DNA from: Methanohalophilus euhalobius
Lineage (GTDB): Archaea > Halobacteriota > Methanosarcinia > Methanosarcinales > Methanosarcinaceae
Length of the DNA stretch: 64,000 nucleotides
Reading direction: 5' to 3'
Assembly: GCF_900215215.1 (NCBI RefSeq)
Contig: NZ_OBDR01000001.1
Coordinates: 356,196 to 420,195, forward strand
Notes under the pieces: model-generated
The model's database searches: none
What the model was told of the DNA's origin: nothing
Seen by the model: only the letters and a program-made list of their open reading frames with translations
Translations under genes and position numbers: made by a program
Part shown: positions 1 through 9,646 of the stretch, piece after piece
How the letters are laid out: every line of letters begins with the position of its first letter
How positions within the stretch are numbered: position 1 is the stretch's first letter

Positions 1-147
1 CTAAACGGCAAAGGAAGGCCTACAAAGATTTACAGTCTTGCAGCTCCTCTCAACAAGATCGTCAGACATTTTGAAGAGAAAGTTAAAGAAGAAAACGATG
101 CAAGGATCACCCTCGTCAAGAGGCTGAGATCACTTTCCAAAGACTAA
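1..147 (+). CDS. C-terminal end of a helix-turn-helix type protein (partial)
   Basis: The first 48 codons of the window read as one open frame ending in TAA. The visible part begins with a GKGRPTKIYSLA stretch and continues into a charged helix (IVRHFEEKVKEEND). A G-x-GRP-x-K-x-Y pattern is typical of the wing of archaeal winged-helix regulators, where it follows the recognition helix. The start and the helix-turn-helix lie off the left edge, so the family cannot be fixed. A transcription terminator-like hairpin follows about 25 bases after the stop, which fits the end of a transcription unit. Confidence 0.6.
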   Translation, partial: LNGKGRPTKIYSLAAPLNKIVRHFEEKVKEENDARITLVKRLRSLSKD

Positions 148-170
148 TTTTTTATATTTAGTAGAGAGGC

Positions 171-204
171 AACCGGCCCATAAGTGGCCGGTTGGGCTTT
201 TTTT
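171..204 (+). terminator. Hairpin plus T-run terminator after the partial HTH gene
   Basis: AACCGGCC (171-178) pairs with GGCCGGTT (186-193) around a 7-base loop and is followed directly by GGGC and a run of seven T. An alternative pairing GCCCA/TGGGC is also possible. This is the classic shape of an intrinsic terminator. The T-run is on the + strand, so it would end the leftmost gene. Confidence 0.7.
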
Positions 205-316
205 GAATCAATAATGTTTCTTGATATATGTCAAGAATGTTCAACTACTTTTCACAGGCCATCCTGAAATGCAGATAACAGACTGCAAAAGGGATAACCT
301 CACACCAAAAAAGCTT

Positions 317-442
317 TTATTCCGAAAAATCATCACCTTCCGATTTAAGGTCATTCAGATTTTCCTGAATGAGTTTTTCTTCAAGGTTTTCATTTTTTTT
401 CGCACCCTTTCTCTCTGTATCCCTTTTGTTGAACTTAGACAT
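317..442 (-). CDS. Small charged protein, 41 aa, unknown function
   Basis: An ATG-TAA frame of 42 codons on the minus strand, preceded by GGTGA six bases before the ATG, a good match to the 16S anti-Shine-Dalgarno. The product starts MSKFNKRDTERKGAKKNENL and ends in an acidic GDDFSE tail, giving a basic N-terminal half and an acidic C-terminal half with heptad-like LEEKLIQENL. It has no membrane segment and no cysteines. It is divergent from the HAD gene at 529. I do not recognise the family; the RBS and amino-acid make-up are what support it as a gene. It occupies most of the otherwise empty 148-528 interval, where nothing else is convincing. Confidence 0.55.
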   Translation of the reverse strand: MSKFNKRDTERKGAKKNENLEEKLIQENLNDLKSEGDDFSE

Positions 443-528
443 GCGAATTCACCATAATAACATGGGACCTGTATCGTTATAATCTTTTCGAACAACCTTT
501 TAATAAGCTAAAATAGTACTCAACCGTC

Positions 529-1197
529 ATGGATAAAACTGCAATACCTGAAAACTTAGAGGCAATCATATCAGATGTCGATGGAGTGCTGGTAGATTCG
601 ATGCCATTCCATGCACATGCCTGGAAAACGTCCTTCAAAGAAGCAGGGATAGATATCGAAAAAGAAGAAATATACATTCTCGAAGGATCAAATCACAGAG
701 GGATTATAGAAAAAATATTTGAAAAGCAAGGAATGGTGCCTACTGAAGAGGATATTGAGCAGATACATGAACGGAAAAAAGAACTTTTTTTCAAGAACCA
801 GAAAGCATGTGTATTTGATGGAATGGATGAAACTTTCAAATCCCTGCAAGCAAAGTTCAAACTTGCAGTAGTCTCAGGATCCGACCGTGCCATTGTAGAA
901 ACGCTGATGAGAAAATTCTATCCCAAAATATTCAATACAATGATTGCAGGAACAGATGTAGAAAAAGGCAAACCTGACCCCGAGCCTTATTTGACTGCTG
1001 TGGAAAGGCTTGCAGTACAAAAAGATAAATGTATTGTCCTGGAAAATGCACCCTTGGGAGTTGAAGCCGCAAAGAATGCAGGATTGTTTTGCATTGCAGT
1101 TCCAACCTATGTCAGCGCTGATCATCTCCACAAGGCAGATATTGTTGTAAGAGACCACAGGGAACTTGTAGAGTACCTCCGCAGTCTCCTTGATTAA
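529..1197 (+). CDS. HAD-superfamily phosphatase, beta-phosphoglucomutase-like
   Basis: 222 aa, the usual length of the subfamily I (PgmB/Gph-like) HAD hydrolases, which use an aspartate nucleophile to dephosphorylate sugar phosphates or related metabolites. Motif I is DVDGVLVDS (Asp16 nucleophile, Asp18 general acid), motif II Ser116 in VVSGSDR, motif III Lys148 in KGKPDPEPY, and the last motif is LENAPLGVEAAKNAG. The last motif has Glu172-Asn173 where most members have Glu-Asp; this may weaken Mg binding and is worth noting. A helical cap lies between residues 22 and 90. The gene is monocistronic and convergent with aCPSF1, four bases away. The substrate cannot be told from sequence. Confidence 0.85.
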   Translation: MDKTAIPENLEAIISDVDGVLVDSMPFHAHAWKTSFKEAGIDIEKEEIYILEGSNHRGIIEKIFEKQGMVPTEEDIEQIHERKKELFFKNQKACVFDGMDETFKSLQAKFKLAVVSGSDRAIVETLMRKFYPKIFNTMIAGTDVEKGKPDPEPYLTAVERLAVQKDKCIVLENAPLGVEAAKNAGLFCIAVPTYVSADHLHKADIVVRDHRELVEYLRSLLD

Positions 1198-1201
1198 AGC
1201 T

Positions 1202-3115
1202 TTATACCAGTCTTATAGTTTCCAGATTGGTAAGAGCTCTTGTATCAATTTTCTTTCTTTTATGGACAGAACTTGCAAGGTCTATACACGAACGTTCATC
1301 GCCGTGCTCTGTGAACACATGTTCTGGTTGTGGTTTCATGCGCTTGAAAAATTCCATGAGTTGCCTGCGGTCCGAGTGACCGGAAAAACCATCCACAATC
1401 TCAACATCCATGTTCACTCGCACAGTTTCTGAACCCTTGCCTCCGGAAGACAGGGGGATTTCCTTCCAGCCTTTCTGGATACGGCGACCCAAAGTTCCAT
1501 CGGCCTGATAACCAACAAACACTAAAGTATTTCTTTCACCCGGTGCAAAGGCTTTGAAATATTCCATGACCGGCCCACCGCTCATCATACCGGAAGTGGA
1601 CAGGATCACACATGGATGTGGATTTTCAATAATATTTCTCCTGAGTTCATTAGAATCCACAGGTTTGAAACATTCAGAGAGGAATGGATTCTGTCCTTTC
1701 TGGAAAATCAGGCGTCTCAGATCATTATTTAGATATTCCGGATAGGTAGCATGGATGGCAGTTGCTTCCCATATCATACCATCGAGATAAACCGGAACCT
1801 CATCAATAATTCCTTTCCTGATAGCTTCCTCTATGACAATCATAACCTCCTGGCTTCTTCCCACAGCAAATGCAGGAATAAGCACAACACCCTGTCGATC
1901 TATAGTTTCCTTGATAATCTTTTGCAGGTTCTTTTCGGCATCTTTTAATGCAGGCTGCATAGAATTAGAGGCACCATAAGTTGATTCCGTAATAACGGTC
2001 TCAACCCGGGGGAACTTGTTTACTGCAGGATTGAAAAGGCGTGTCGGCCCATACTTGAAGTCCCCGGTTATTACCACATTATGCAAACCGTCCCCTATAT
2101 GGAAATGGGATATTGCAGATCCAATAATATGGCCTGCATTGTGGAACGTAAGCTTGATGTCAGGTGCAATATCAGTCACTTCTTCGTATTCCAGTACGAT
2201 GCTGTGCTTTAGTGCATTACGTACATCCGCAGATTCATATGGGACCCGCTTTCCATCTTTGGCAGCCACGTCGATAAAGTCCAGTTCAAGCAGGACCATC
2301 ATATCCCTGGTTGGGTGGGTACAATAAATTGGCCCATCATAACCATATTTATAGAGAAGAGGCACAAGACCCTGATGATCAAGGTGTGCATGGGTAATAA
2401 CAACCGCATCAATCTGATTTAGGGGCTGTACTTCAGGAATGTAAAGATAAGGAGTCATGTCATCGTCGGAACCTACATTGACACCGCAATCGATCATAAT
2501 CTTGGATTCCGGAGTGGAGAGCAGGAAACAACTTCTACCCACTTCACGACAGCCACCAAGGGACGTAAGACGTACCCATTGGTCCTTGGAAGTACATTCC
2601 CTGTGAATTTTCCTCCCAATTGTTTTAAGGATATTCTTTCTATCGGAATGGTTCTTTTTCATAAATTCCCGTATATTTTTCACAGTACGGGATTTTATCG
2701 GCGGAGTCCTGACAACTTTCGGGGTCCAGCCTATCTTCTTGGTTATTTCACGAAGGGTTTCCCCATGCTTGCCTATTACAAGGCCGGGTTTTTCCGCCTC
2801 AATTATCACTTCCCCGACATCCGGAGCAAAATCATAATTTGTGACTCCTGAATCCTCGGGAACTGTTTGATCGATAAGGTCGATAGATTCTTCTGGTGCC
2901 AAAAGTACCTTTGGATCAGGACGAACAACTATTCTGGTCCTTAAATTTTTGGCCAGGGTCCGTACGATGTTTCCATTATCAGCAAATTTCCGGGGTTCTT
3001 CTGTATATACCACAAGCTGAGGACCCTCAAATTCTACATTTGAAATTGTAGTGCCAGCCGGAAGATTCTTCTCGATTTTTTTCTTTAATCCTTCTAGGAT
3101 ATCTTCTATGACCAT
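1202..3115 (-). CDS. aCPSF1/FttA, beta-CASP ribonuclease and transcription termination factor
   Basis: 637 aa, full length for archaeal CPSF1. The N-terminal 180 residues carry KH-type RNA-binding modules with a GKHG loop near residue 116. The metallo-beta-lactamase core follows, with HxHxDH at 242-247 (THAHLDHQG), GDFKYG near 351 and TESTYG near 377. The C-terminal beta-CASP part ends with EHGDE. All zinc ligands for 5'-3' exo- and endonuclease activity are visible. Family members cut nascent RNA at U-rich 3' ends and terminate transcription. It lies 78 bases downstream of the proteasome beta gene on the same strand, so the two are probably co-transcribed, a pairing seen in other methanogens. 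Confidence 0.95.
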   Translation of the reverse strand: MVIEDILEGLKKKIEKNLPAGTTISNVEFEGPQLVVYTEEPRKFADNGNIVRTLAKNLRTRIVVRPDPKVLLAPEESIDLIDQTVPEDSGVTNYDFAPDVGEVIIEAEKPGLVIGKHGETLREITKKIGWTPKVVRTPPIKSRTVKNIREFMKKNHSDRKNILKTIGRKIHRECTSKDQWVRLTSLGGCREVGRSCFLLSTPESKIMIDCGVNVGSDDDMTPYLYIPEVQPLNQIDAVVITHAHLDHQGLVPLLYKYGYDGPIYCTHPTRDMMVLLELDFIDVAAKDGKRVPYESADVRNALKHSIVLEYEEVTDIAPDIKLTFHNAGHIIGSAISHFHIGDGLHNVVITGDFKYGPTRLFNPAVNKFPRVETVITESTYGASNSMQPALKDAEKNLQKIIKETIDRQGVVLIPAFAVGRSQEVMIVIEEAIRKGIIDEVPVYLDGMIWEATAIHATYPEYLNNDLRRLIFQKGQNPFLSECFKPVDSNELRRNIIENPHPCVILSTSGMMSGGPVMEYFKAFAPGERNTLVFVGYQADGTLGRRIQKGWKEIPLSSGGKGSETVRVNMDVEIVDGFSGHSDRRQLMEFFKRMKPQPEHVFTEHGDERSCIDLASSVHKRKKIDTRALTNLETIRLV

Positions 3116-3193
3116 TAAAAATGCCTTCCTGTATTATAAAAAAGTAGAAAATGTGGGAAAGAGTATTTTAAAAAATAAGATGAATAAGGTAGC

Positions 3194-3826
3194 TTATTTC
3201 AGATTTTCAAGTATTTTGTCCACCTCTCCGGTATCAAGCCTATTATAGCTATCCGCAGTTATTTTGACAACATCGATACCATTTCCAGAAGCTGAATCTC
3301 TTTTCATGGCATTGTAAAGAGCACGGATTGCAAGTTCCATACCCTCTTCGACATTGATACCTTCATGATAGCGGTCTTCAAGAACACCATAAGCCATCGG
3401 TGAACCAGAGCCCGTAGCAACGGCTTTTGTCTCCTCAATATTTCCACCCATCGCATCGAGTGAAAATATGGCAGGTCCATTCTTATCTACGCCACCTACC
3501 AGGAGTTGGACCATTAGAGGGAAATAGCGTTGCCCACCAAGGATGTTGGAGAGTAAAGTTGTGAGGCCTTTGATGGTTATTGATTCCTGTCTCCTCATTT
3601 TATAGAGTTTGGATTCCACACTAATCATCCGCACAAGTTGCTGGGCATCACCTACCGAGCCAGCAGTGGTCATCCCGACCAGGTCATCGATCTGGTAAAT
3701 CTTCTTTGCGGTCTTGCTGGCTATGAAGTTGCCCATAGTTGCCCTTTTTTCAGTGGCAAGAACAACTCCATCACTGCAAACTATGCCTACAGTGGTCGTG
3801 CCTTTTAAATGTTTGTCATTATCCAT
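3194..3826 (-). CDS. psmB: 20S proteasome beta subunit
   Basis: 210 aa. A nine-residue propeptide (MDNDKHLKG) precedes the TTTVGIV mature N terminus, so autocleavage after Gly9 would expose the catalytic Thr10. The Ntn-hydrolase features follow: the [13 protein letters not shown] segment with the catalytic Lys, GSVGDAQ, and [12 protein letters not shown]. It forms the proteolytic inner rings of the archaeal proteasome with the alpha subunit, which is not in the window. Upstream lies a 400-base AT-rich spacer shared with the divergent PhoU-like gene. A PAC2-family protein, related to proteasome assembly chaperones, is encoded at 54.8 kb. Confidence 0.97.
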   Translation of the reverse strand: MDNDKHLKGTTTVGIVCSDGVVLATEKRATMGNFIASKTAKKIYQIDDLVGMTTAGSVGDAQQLVRMISVESKLYKMRRQESITIKGLTTLLSNILGGQRYFPLMVQLLVGGVDKNGPAIFSLDAMGGNIEETKAVATGSGSPMAYGVLEDRYHEGINVEEGMELAIRALYNAMKRDSASGNGIDVVKITADSYNRLDTGEVDKILENLK

Positions 3827-4224
3827 CAGTATACCTCAGCAAAAAACGAGAAATTAATTTGTAAAAACACACCTATGGTATAGGGTAATACAGTAAATGA
3901 TTGGCAATTTAGCTATATAAGAGTTTCTGTTGAAGAGATATTGCACTTATAATTTAGTTTATCGCACAGATGAACCAATAGTAATTGCTCAACTGCTACT
4001 GACCCCCAGAAACACAGGTATTAGTGTTATGTAATTAAAATACATATACAAAATATCAATATATATTATATATTGACAAAATATATAATTTACTAACCAT
4101 ATGAATACACATTGAGATATTTCTAACCAACAATAACAACACTCAGGCAAATCAACCATTATATCAAAAAACACTTACTATTATTAATTGAAAAATATTT
4201 TTATGAAAATCAAAGGAAACTATC
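3827..4224. promoter_or_regulatory. AT-rich divergent intergenic region with a perfect 21-base palindrome
   Basis: Nearly 400 bases without a convincing gene, very AT-rich. It holds the promoters of psmB (leftward) and the PhoU-like gene (rightward). At 4056-4076 there is an exact 21-base palindrome (10 + 1 + 10, outer bases TCAATATATA) about 150 bases upstream of the PhoU-like start. A possible TATA element (TAGCTATATAAGAG) lies near 3910. A 61-codon minus-strand frame here (3989-4174) has a composition expected of AT-rich noise and was not called. Confidence 0.5.
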
Positions 4225-5268
4225 ATGTCTGAAAGAAGAAAAGTACAACTCACGGGAGGCTCCACCTTTATAGTATCCCTCCCCATAAACTGGGTGAGGG
4301 GGGCCGGTCTTGAAGCTGGAGATAGCGTAATCCTTGCACCACAGAATAAAAGCTCACTCCTGATATCCTCTGATACACTCAACAAGAATCAAAGATACGA
4401 AACCAAAATTGAAATTAATCGCCTGATCCCTAACAAAGGAAAAATGTATAATCAGCCTCCTGTAGCCGAGCCGGAAGACATTTTCAGGATACTCATTTCC
4501 CATTATCTTGCTGGCTATGATATAATCAAAATGGAGTCAAAAGAGGGATTCAGTGCAGCCGATCGTAAATTCATAAAAGATGCATCCCGCAAAAGGCTTG
4601 TAGGTCTTGAAGTGGTGGAAGAAAGCCACCATGAACTTGTGCTGCAAAGCCTGCTCAATTACAGGGACCTTTCCCTCCATAGGGCTCTGCAAAATATGTC
4701 CGGCCTATTAACCTCAATGTTAAGCGACATAATGGAAGCAATTGAGAAAAATGATAAAGAAGTCGCCCAGGATATAATACTCAGGGACAACGAAGTTGAC
4801 AGGTTTTACCTTTTAACTGTAAGACAGTTGAAAGCAGCCATTGAAGACCGCAACCTTTCAAAAAAGATTGGTATCGAAAGACCCGGGGAGTGCCTGGGCT
4901 ATCGGCTTGTTACTAAAAGCATGGAAAGAATCGGAGACCATGTGGTCAGGATTGCAAAGAACCTGATTGAAATGGAAAACGAAGTGGAACCTGATGACCC
5001 CATATTCAAGATGGCAGAAGATGTCCAGACTATCTTCAAGCAGTCCATAGCCCTGCTTTCAAATCTCGATCCCATGGAAGCAAACATGGTCATAAAGAAT
5101 GCAAAGAATATTTCCCGGGGAGGTACTGCATTATACAAGAACAGGCAGGCAGACACCAACTCACACCAATTTGGCTTCATTGTGGAAAGCCTGCAAAGGA
5201 TTGCTGAATACAGTGGTGATATTGCAGAAATTTCCATTAATATGAGTACAAAGGATTTGAACACATAA
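4225..5268 (+). CDS. PhoU-domain phosphate regulator with AbrB-like N terminus
   Basis: 347 aa. Residues 1-50 (RRKVQLTGGSTFIVSLPINW...AGDSVIL) match the SpoVT/AbrB swapped-hairpin DNA-binding fold. The rest holds two PhoU-type helical repeats with the characteristic D-x-E-V-D-R-F-Y (RDNEVDRFYLL) and ERIGDHVVRIAKN stretches, which bind metal clusters in PhoU proteins. This domain order is common for archaeal phosphate-uptake regulators. It is the first gene of a polyphosphate island (CHAD, ppk1, ppx, PPK2-type enzyme), so a role in phosphate or polyphosphate homeostasis is likely. No pst transporter is in the window. The 21-base palindrome upstream is a candidate operator (inference). Confidence 0.88.
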   Translation: MSERRKVQLTGGSTFIVSLPINWVRGAGLEAGDSVILAPQNKSSLLISSDTLNKNQRYETKIEINRLIPNKGKMYNQPPVAEPEDIFRILISHYLAGYDIIKMESKEGFSAADRKFIKDASRKRLVGLEVVEESHHELVLQSLLNYRDLSLHRALQNMSGLLTSMLSDIMEAIEKNDKEVAQDIILRDNEVDRFYLLTVRQLKAAIEDRNLSKKIGIERPGECLGYRLVTKSMERIGDHVVRIAKNLIEMENEVEPDDPIFKMAEDVQTIFKQSIALLSNLDPMEANMVIKNAKNISRGGTALYKNRQADTNSHQFGFIVESLQRIAEYSGDIAEISINMSTKDLNT

Positions 5269-5284
5269 TTTACTTTTTCAGGAA

Positions 5285-5659
5285 TTAGACGATTAAACTG
5301 GTTTGGTTCAGCATAATCATCAAATTATTTACTACAAGTACAACACCCAAAAAAGCAATCGCAAATTTGGAGGTATTCCACAGAAATGAACTCCAGGACA
5401 GGCCGGATTGCCTGATGAGTTTGTAGTTCAAATAAACCGCCACAATAAAGAGAAGTTTCAAAAGCAAAAAGGCTCCCAGGCCAAATTCCGCCAGTACGAA
5501 TGCTATAAATCCGTTTTGCTCGACCCCAAAATTCAAGGCTCCAATGGTGGTTAGGAAATCCCCGAAGACATAGAATAGGATAATATATTTGATGTCAGAA
5601 AGGAAAACAATCAAATCCTTTTCTGGATACTTAAAGGTAGACCGGTACGGGAATTCCAT
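5285..5659 (-). CDS. Small membrane protein, DUF5658-like
   Basis: 124 aa with three predicted transmembrane helices (around 22-42, 55-77 and 92-117). It begins with a short soluble MEFPYRSTFKYPEKD segment. The DFLTTIGALNFGVEQNGF stretch in helix one and the following turn resemble DUF5658 proteins, which have a D-x-x-T-T...G-x-E-x-N pattern. Function unknown. It is convergent with the PhoU-like gene (16 bases apart) and divergent from the CHAD gene, so it does not belong to the polyphosphate transcription unit although it sits inside the island. Confidence 0.7.
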   Translation of the reverse strand: MEFPYRSTFKYPEKDLIVFLSDIKYIILFYVFGDFLTTIGALNFGVEQNGFIAFVLAEFGLGAFLLLKLLFIVAVYLNYKLIRQSGLSWSSFLWNTSKFAIAFLGVVLVVNNLMIMLNQTSLIV

Positions 5660-5865
5660 AAATAAAAGCTTGCATGTACATTGCTATTAACTTGATGTAC
5701 ACACATTTAAGTAATAATGTTCATGAAATTTACAAAAAAAACCATACAAACGAATGAGCACACAAATATCGACCTACAACAAGGCCATGAAATTCAAACC
5801 TGCATCGAAAATAGTTCTGATTACGATGGGAAGTTTTTAAAGTAATCAAATATACATAGAGCATC

Positions 5866-7464
5866 ATGGGCTCGGGCAAATCATTGATAATTGGTCTTTT
5901 TGCAGTAATAGCAGGCGCAACACTGGGGATCGGGGGCGCTGTGGCCCTTATGTTGATGGAATTGAACCGTTATTCTCCGGCAGGGGAAATACTGGTGACC
6001 ATGGGTGCATTTGCAACAGGGCTAGCACTCATAATGCTGGGATTGAATCTATTAATAAAACAGGAAAACGGTTACACCCTGATAAGTGCCATCTTATATG
6101 CAATCATTATAGGCGGGTTTATTTCCCTCTATCCTGAAAAATGGATATATCCAAACGTGTCCTATATTGCACTGGGGTATCTAGCCACTACACTCTTTCT
6201 TATAACAAGGATCTTCAAAGAAATGCTTAATCATCTTTTAGAGATCAATAAATTAAAAAACAACTCTAAAAATAATTCATTTTTTATTGCCCTGGCCCAA
6301 CTTATAATGATGGAACTTACAGGTAATCAAGAGGAAGAATACCAAAGCAAGATTGGGGGAGAATACATTATGAATCAGGATGACGAAGAACTAAAAGTTA
6401 CAGAGGAACTGAAAGAAAAACAGATAGAAGCCGCTCCTGAAGAAGAAAAAGAAGATAACAAAAAATCAAAAAAGAAGATTGAAATCCAAACCGATGACAC
6501 AATGGCCGAAGCCGCTCGGAAGATCTTCCAGAAACATTTCAAGAAAATGCAAAAGCATGAAACGGGAACAAAAGTTGGAAGGGACATAGAAGAGCTACAT
6601 GACATGCGGGTGGCTGCAATGCGTATCAAAGCCGGTTTTGAAGTTCTCAATCCCTACCTTGATATGAAAGAACTTGGCCGATACCTCAAAGGAATAAAAC
6701 GCACCCGTAAAGCACTAGGTAATGTAAGGGACATGGACGTATTCCTTGAACGTATTGACCATTATTGTGAAGAGTTACCAGAAAAACGTAAAAGGGAACT
6801 CGATTTCCTGAAAGATAACATCGAGATAGAAAGGGCCAAAGAAAGAGGGAATATGTTGGAATACCTGGATAGCAAAAGGTACAACAGGTTCAAGAAAAAG
6901 TTTGAGGATGCCCTGGGGAAAAAGAATTACTGGAAGATGGAAGATGAAAATAGCAAAGGAACTCCCCGTCCTACCAGTGTACGAGAAGTATTTCCCACAC
7001 TTGTTTATGGCCAATATGCAAATGTTCTTGCTTATGAAGACAAAGTAGGTCCTGACCCCCATGAAGCACCCCTGGAAGTACTGCACAGATTACGTATAGA
7101 TGTGAAAATCCTGCGTTATACCTTTGAATTCTTCCAGGAAGTCCTGGGAGACGAAGCCAAACAGACAATAAAGCGGCTGAAGAGTCTTCAGGATAATTTG
7201 GGAGACATGCACGATGCAGCCGTTGCTGTCGAACTTCTGAACGGGTTCAAGGAAAGTGGACACTGGGGAGACAAAAGTACCTCATGGGGAGAAAAGGAAA
7301 ACAATGCTGTTGATGGCCACATTGATGCATTCATCCATTACAAAGAAGAAGAAATAAAAAAACTGCGGGATAAATTCCCTGCTGAATGGGAAAGTATTAC
7401 CGAACCGGAATTTGGGAAGATGTTTGCAGAATCCATTGCAGGAATGTATTCAAAGAATATTTGA
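5866..7464 (+). CDS. Membrane-anchored CHAD-domain protein (polyphosphate binding)
   Basis: 532 aa. Four transmembrane segments occupy residues 5-125 (LIIGLFAVIAGATLGIGG, GAFATGLALIMLGLNLL, LISAILYAIIIGGFISL, YIALGYLATTLFLITRI). An acidic then lysine-rich linker (about 165-210) leads to a CHAD domain from about 212 to the end, with the conserved histidine helices (EELHDMRVAAMRIKAGFE and LHRLRIDVKILRYTFEFF). CHAD domains bind inorganic polyphosphate through basic helices. It lies 109 bases upstream of ppk1, which supports tethering polyphosphate or its enzymes to the membrane. The membrane fusion is less usual than stand-alone or CYTH-fused CHAD proteins. Function beyond polyP binding is inference. 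Confidence 0.88.
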   Translation: MGSGKSLIIGLFAVIAGATLGIGGAVALMLMELNRYSPAGEILVTMGAFATGLALIMLGLNLLIKQENGYTLISAILYAIIIGGFISLYPEKWIYPNVSYIALGYLATTLFLITRIFKEMLNHLLEINKLKNNSKNNSFFIALAQLIMMELTGNQEEEYQSKIGGEYIMNQDDEELKVTEELKEKQIEAAPEEEKEDNKKSKKKIEIQTDDTMAEAARKIFQKHFKKMQKHETGTKVGRDIEELHDMRVAAMRIKAGFEVLNPYLDMKELGRYLKGIKRTRKALGNVRDMDVFLERIDHYCEELPEKRKRELDFLKDNIEIERAKERGNMLEYLDSKRYNRFKKKFEDALGKKNYWKMEDENSKGTPRPTSVREVFPTLVYGQYANVLAYEDKVGPDPHEAPLEVLHRLRIDVKILRYTFEFFQEVLGDEAKQTIKRLKSLQDNLGDMHDAAVAVELLNGFKESGHWGDKSTSWGEKENNAVDGHIDAFIHYKEEEIKKLRDKFPAEWESITEPEFGKMFAESIAGMYSKNI

Positions 7465-7573
7465 TTAATATTTTTAGTACTAATATATAGAATCCATACA
7501 AAATTGATATATATTCTCCGACCACTAAAATGCCACAAACAGATACATTCGGAATTGTATACAATGGGATACC

Positions 7574-9646
7574 ATGAAAAGAGAATCACTTAAATATATC
7601 AATCGGGAAATTAGCTGGCTATCCTTCAATGAAAGAGTATTGCAAGAAGCTGCCGATACCCGGGTACCCCTGATGGAAAGGCTCAAGTTCCTGGGCATCT
7701 TTTCATCAAACCTTGACGAATTTTTCAGTGTACGTGTGGGAACAATCAGAAGAATGATTGATGCCGACATTAAAGAAAAAGTGATGTTTGGAGGATCTCC
7801 CAGAGAAGTGTTGCAAAAAATACAGAGTACAGTTCTGACTTTGCAAAATGATTTTGATGATGTATTCAAGGAAATTAGTAAGGAACTCCAGAAGAATAAG
7901 ATATACATACTTGATGAAAAAAACCTCAAGGATTACCATAAAGACTACATTTCAGAGTATTTCAAACAAAAGATTCACTCTTTGCTTGTTCCCTTAATGC
8001 TCAATGAAAACAAAAAGTTCCCCTACCTAAAAAATCATGTAATATATCTTGCAATTCACATGTACAGGAAAGAGGATCCTGCTGATTATAAATATGCCCT
8101 AATAGAAGTTCCTGCTGATATTTTACCCCGATATATCAGCCTGCCTTCAAAAGATGACAAGAAGTATGTTATAATTCTGGATGATATCATAAGGTTTGGC
8201 CTGAAAGATGTTTTTGCAATATTTAACTATGACAGGATCGACGCTTATACAATAAAACTTACAAGGGATGCTGAGCTCGATTTTGAAGAAGATGTAACAA
8301 AAAGTTTCTTTGAAAAAGTGATGAAGAGTCTGGAAGAAAGAAAACGTGGACTGCCTGTACGATTTGTATACGATAGGGAAATTCCCGAGCACTTGCTTAA
8401 CTTTATCCTCAGAAAAAGCAAAATGAATAATTTTGAAAACCTGATTCCCGGAAGTCGCTACCATAACGCCAGAGATTTTATGGATTTCCCGCGCATGGGA
8501 ATGAAAGAACTTGGATACCCGAATTCGCCTCCATTGACACACCCCTCGATCGAGGCACATACAAGTATCTTAAAAGCAATCAAAAGAAAAGATATTCTTC
8601 TTCACTATCCATACCACTCTTTTGATTATATGATAGACCTGCTCAGGGAAGCGGCTATTGACCCGATGGTCACCTCGATAAAAATTACCCTGTATAGGGT
8701 TGCAAAGAACTCAAAAGTTATCAATGCCCTGACAAACGCCATCAAAAACGGCAAAAACGTAACAGTAGTAATGGAATTACAGGCCAGGTTCGATGAAAAG
8801 GCCAATATTTACTGGACACAAATGCTGGAAGATGCTGGTGCTATCTTAATCGACGGTGTCCCGGGATTGAAGGTGCATGCCAAACTCTGCCAGATAGAAC
8901 GCAAAGAAGGGAATGAATCTGTATTTTATAGTGCCGTGGCAACAGGTAATTTCAATGAATCAACCGCGAAATTATACAGTGACCACTGTCTTTTTACCTT
9001 TAACAGTCAAATCAATGAAGAAATTAACAACTTATTTAAGTTTTTTGAACATAACTACAAAGTTTATGATTACCAGCATTTGCTGGTAGCTCCCCACCAG
9101 CTTAGAAAGAAATATTTGAACCTTATTCGAAAGGAAACAGAAAATGCATCCATGGGAAAGGAAGCGTTCATCTGTGCAAAAATGAATAGTCTTGTGGACA
9201 AGGAAATGATAGATGCACTTTATGAAGCAAATAATGCAGGCGTTAAGATAGATCTGATAATTAGAGGTATCTGCTCCCTTGTCCCCGGAGTTGAAGGACA
9301 GAGCGAAAACATCAATGCCATTAGTATTGTAGATAAATATCTTGAACATTCAAGAATTTTTGTATTTTGCAATGAGGGAGATACTAAATACTACATTTCA
9401 TCTGCTGACTGGATGGTACGCAATCTTGACAAAAGAGTAGAAGTTGCCACCCCCATATATGATCCGGATATACAGAAAGAAATCCGGGACTTCATAAAAA
9501 TGCAGTTCAATGACAGGAAAAAAGCAAGGATAATCAATGAGAAACAGGACAATCCCTACCTGATAAGTGTTGACGATAAAGAAGTCAGATGCCAGGACGA
9601 AATATATGATTATCTGGCCAGAAAGACAGGGCAGGCTAATAAATGA
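7574..9646 (+). CDS. ppk1: Polyphosphate kinase 1
   Basis: 690 aa, the normal PPK1 length. It reversibly transfers the gamma phosphate of ATP to polyphosphate. The N domain starts with YINREISWLSFNERVLQEA, the family signature. The two phospholipase D-like catalytic lobes follow; the autophosphorylated histidine is His435 in GLKVHAKLCQIER, next to ATGNFNESTAKLYSDH. The C lobe has the KVEVATPIYDP-type region (RVEVATPIYDPD). ATG follows ACC without a strong RBS. The stop overlaps the ppx start by four bases (ATGA), so synthesis and hydrolysis enzymes are translationally coupled. Confidence 0.97.
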   Translation: MKRESLKYINREISWLSFNERVLQEAADTRVPLMERLKFLGIFSSNLDEFFSVRVGTIRRMIDADIKEKVMFGGSPREVLQKIQSTVLTLQNDFDDVFKEISKELQKNKIYILDEKNLKDYHKDYISEYFKQKIHSLLVPLMLNENKKFPYLKNHVIYLAIHMYRKEDPADYKYALIEVPADILPRYISLPSKDDKKYVIILDDIIRFGLKDVFAIFNYDRIDAYTIKLTRDAELDFEEDVTKSFFEKVMKSLEERKRGLPVRFVYDREIPEHLLNFILRKSKMNNFENLIPGSRYHNARDFMDFPRMGMKELGYPNSPPLTHPSIEAHTSILKAIKRKDILLHYPYHSFDYMIDLLREAAIDPMVTSIKITLYRVAKNSKVINALTNAIKNGKNVTVVMELQARFDEKANIYWTQMLEDAGAILIDGVPGLKVHAKLCQIERKEGNESVFYSAVATGNFNESTAKLYSDHCLFTFNSQINEEINNLFKFFEHNYKVYDYQHLLVAPHQLRKKYLNLIRKETENASMGKEAFICAKMNSLVDKEMIDALYEANNAGVKIDLIIRGICSLVPGVEGQSENINAISIVDKYLEHSRIFVFCNEGDTKYYISSADWMVRNLDKRVEVATPIYDPDIQKEIRDFIKMQFNDRKKARIINEKQDNPYLISVDDKEVRCQDEIYDYLARKTGQANK

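Noticed and set aside
221..457. 78-codon + strand frame
   Set aside because: Lies opposite the better supported 41-aa gene, overlaps the region after the terminator and has no RBS or recognisable sequence.
3989..4174. 61-codon minus-strand frame in the AT-rich spacer
   Set aside because: Composition (Ile, Tyr, Phe, Cys) is what AT-rich non-coding DNA gives, and no RBS precedes it.
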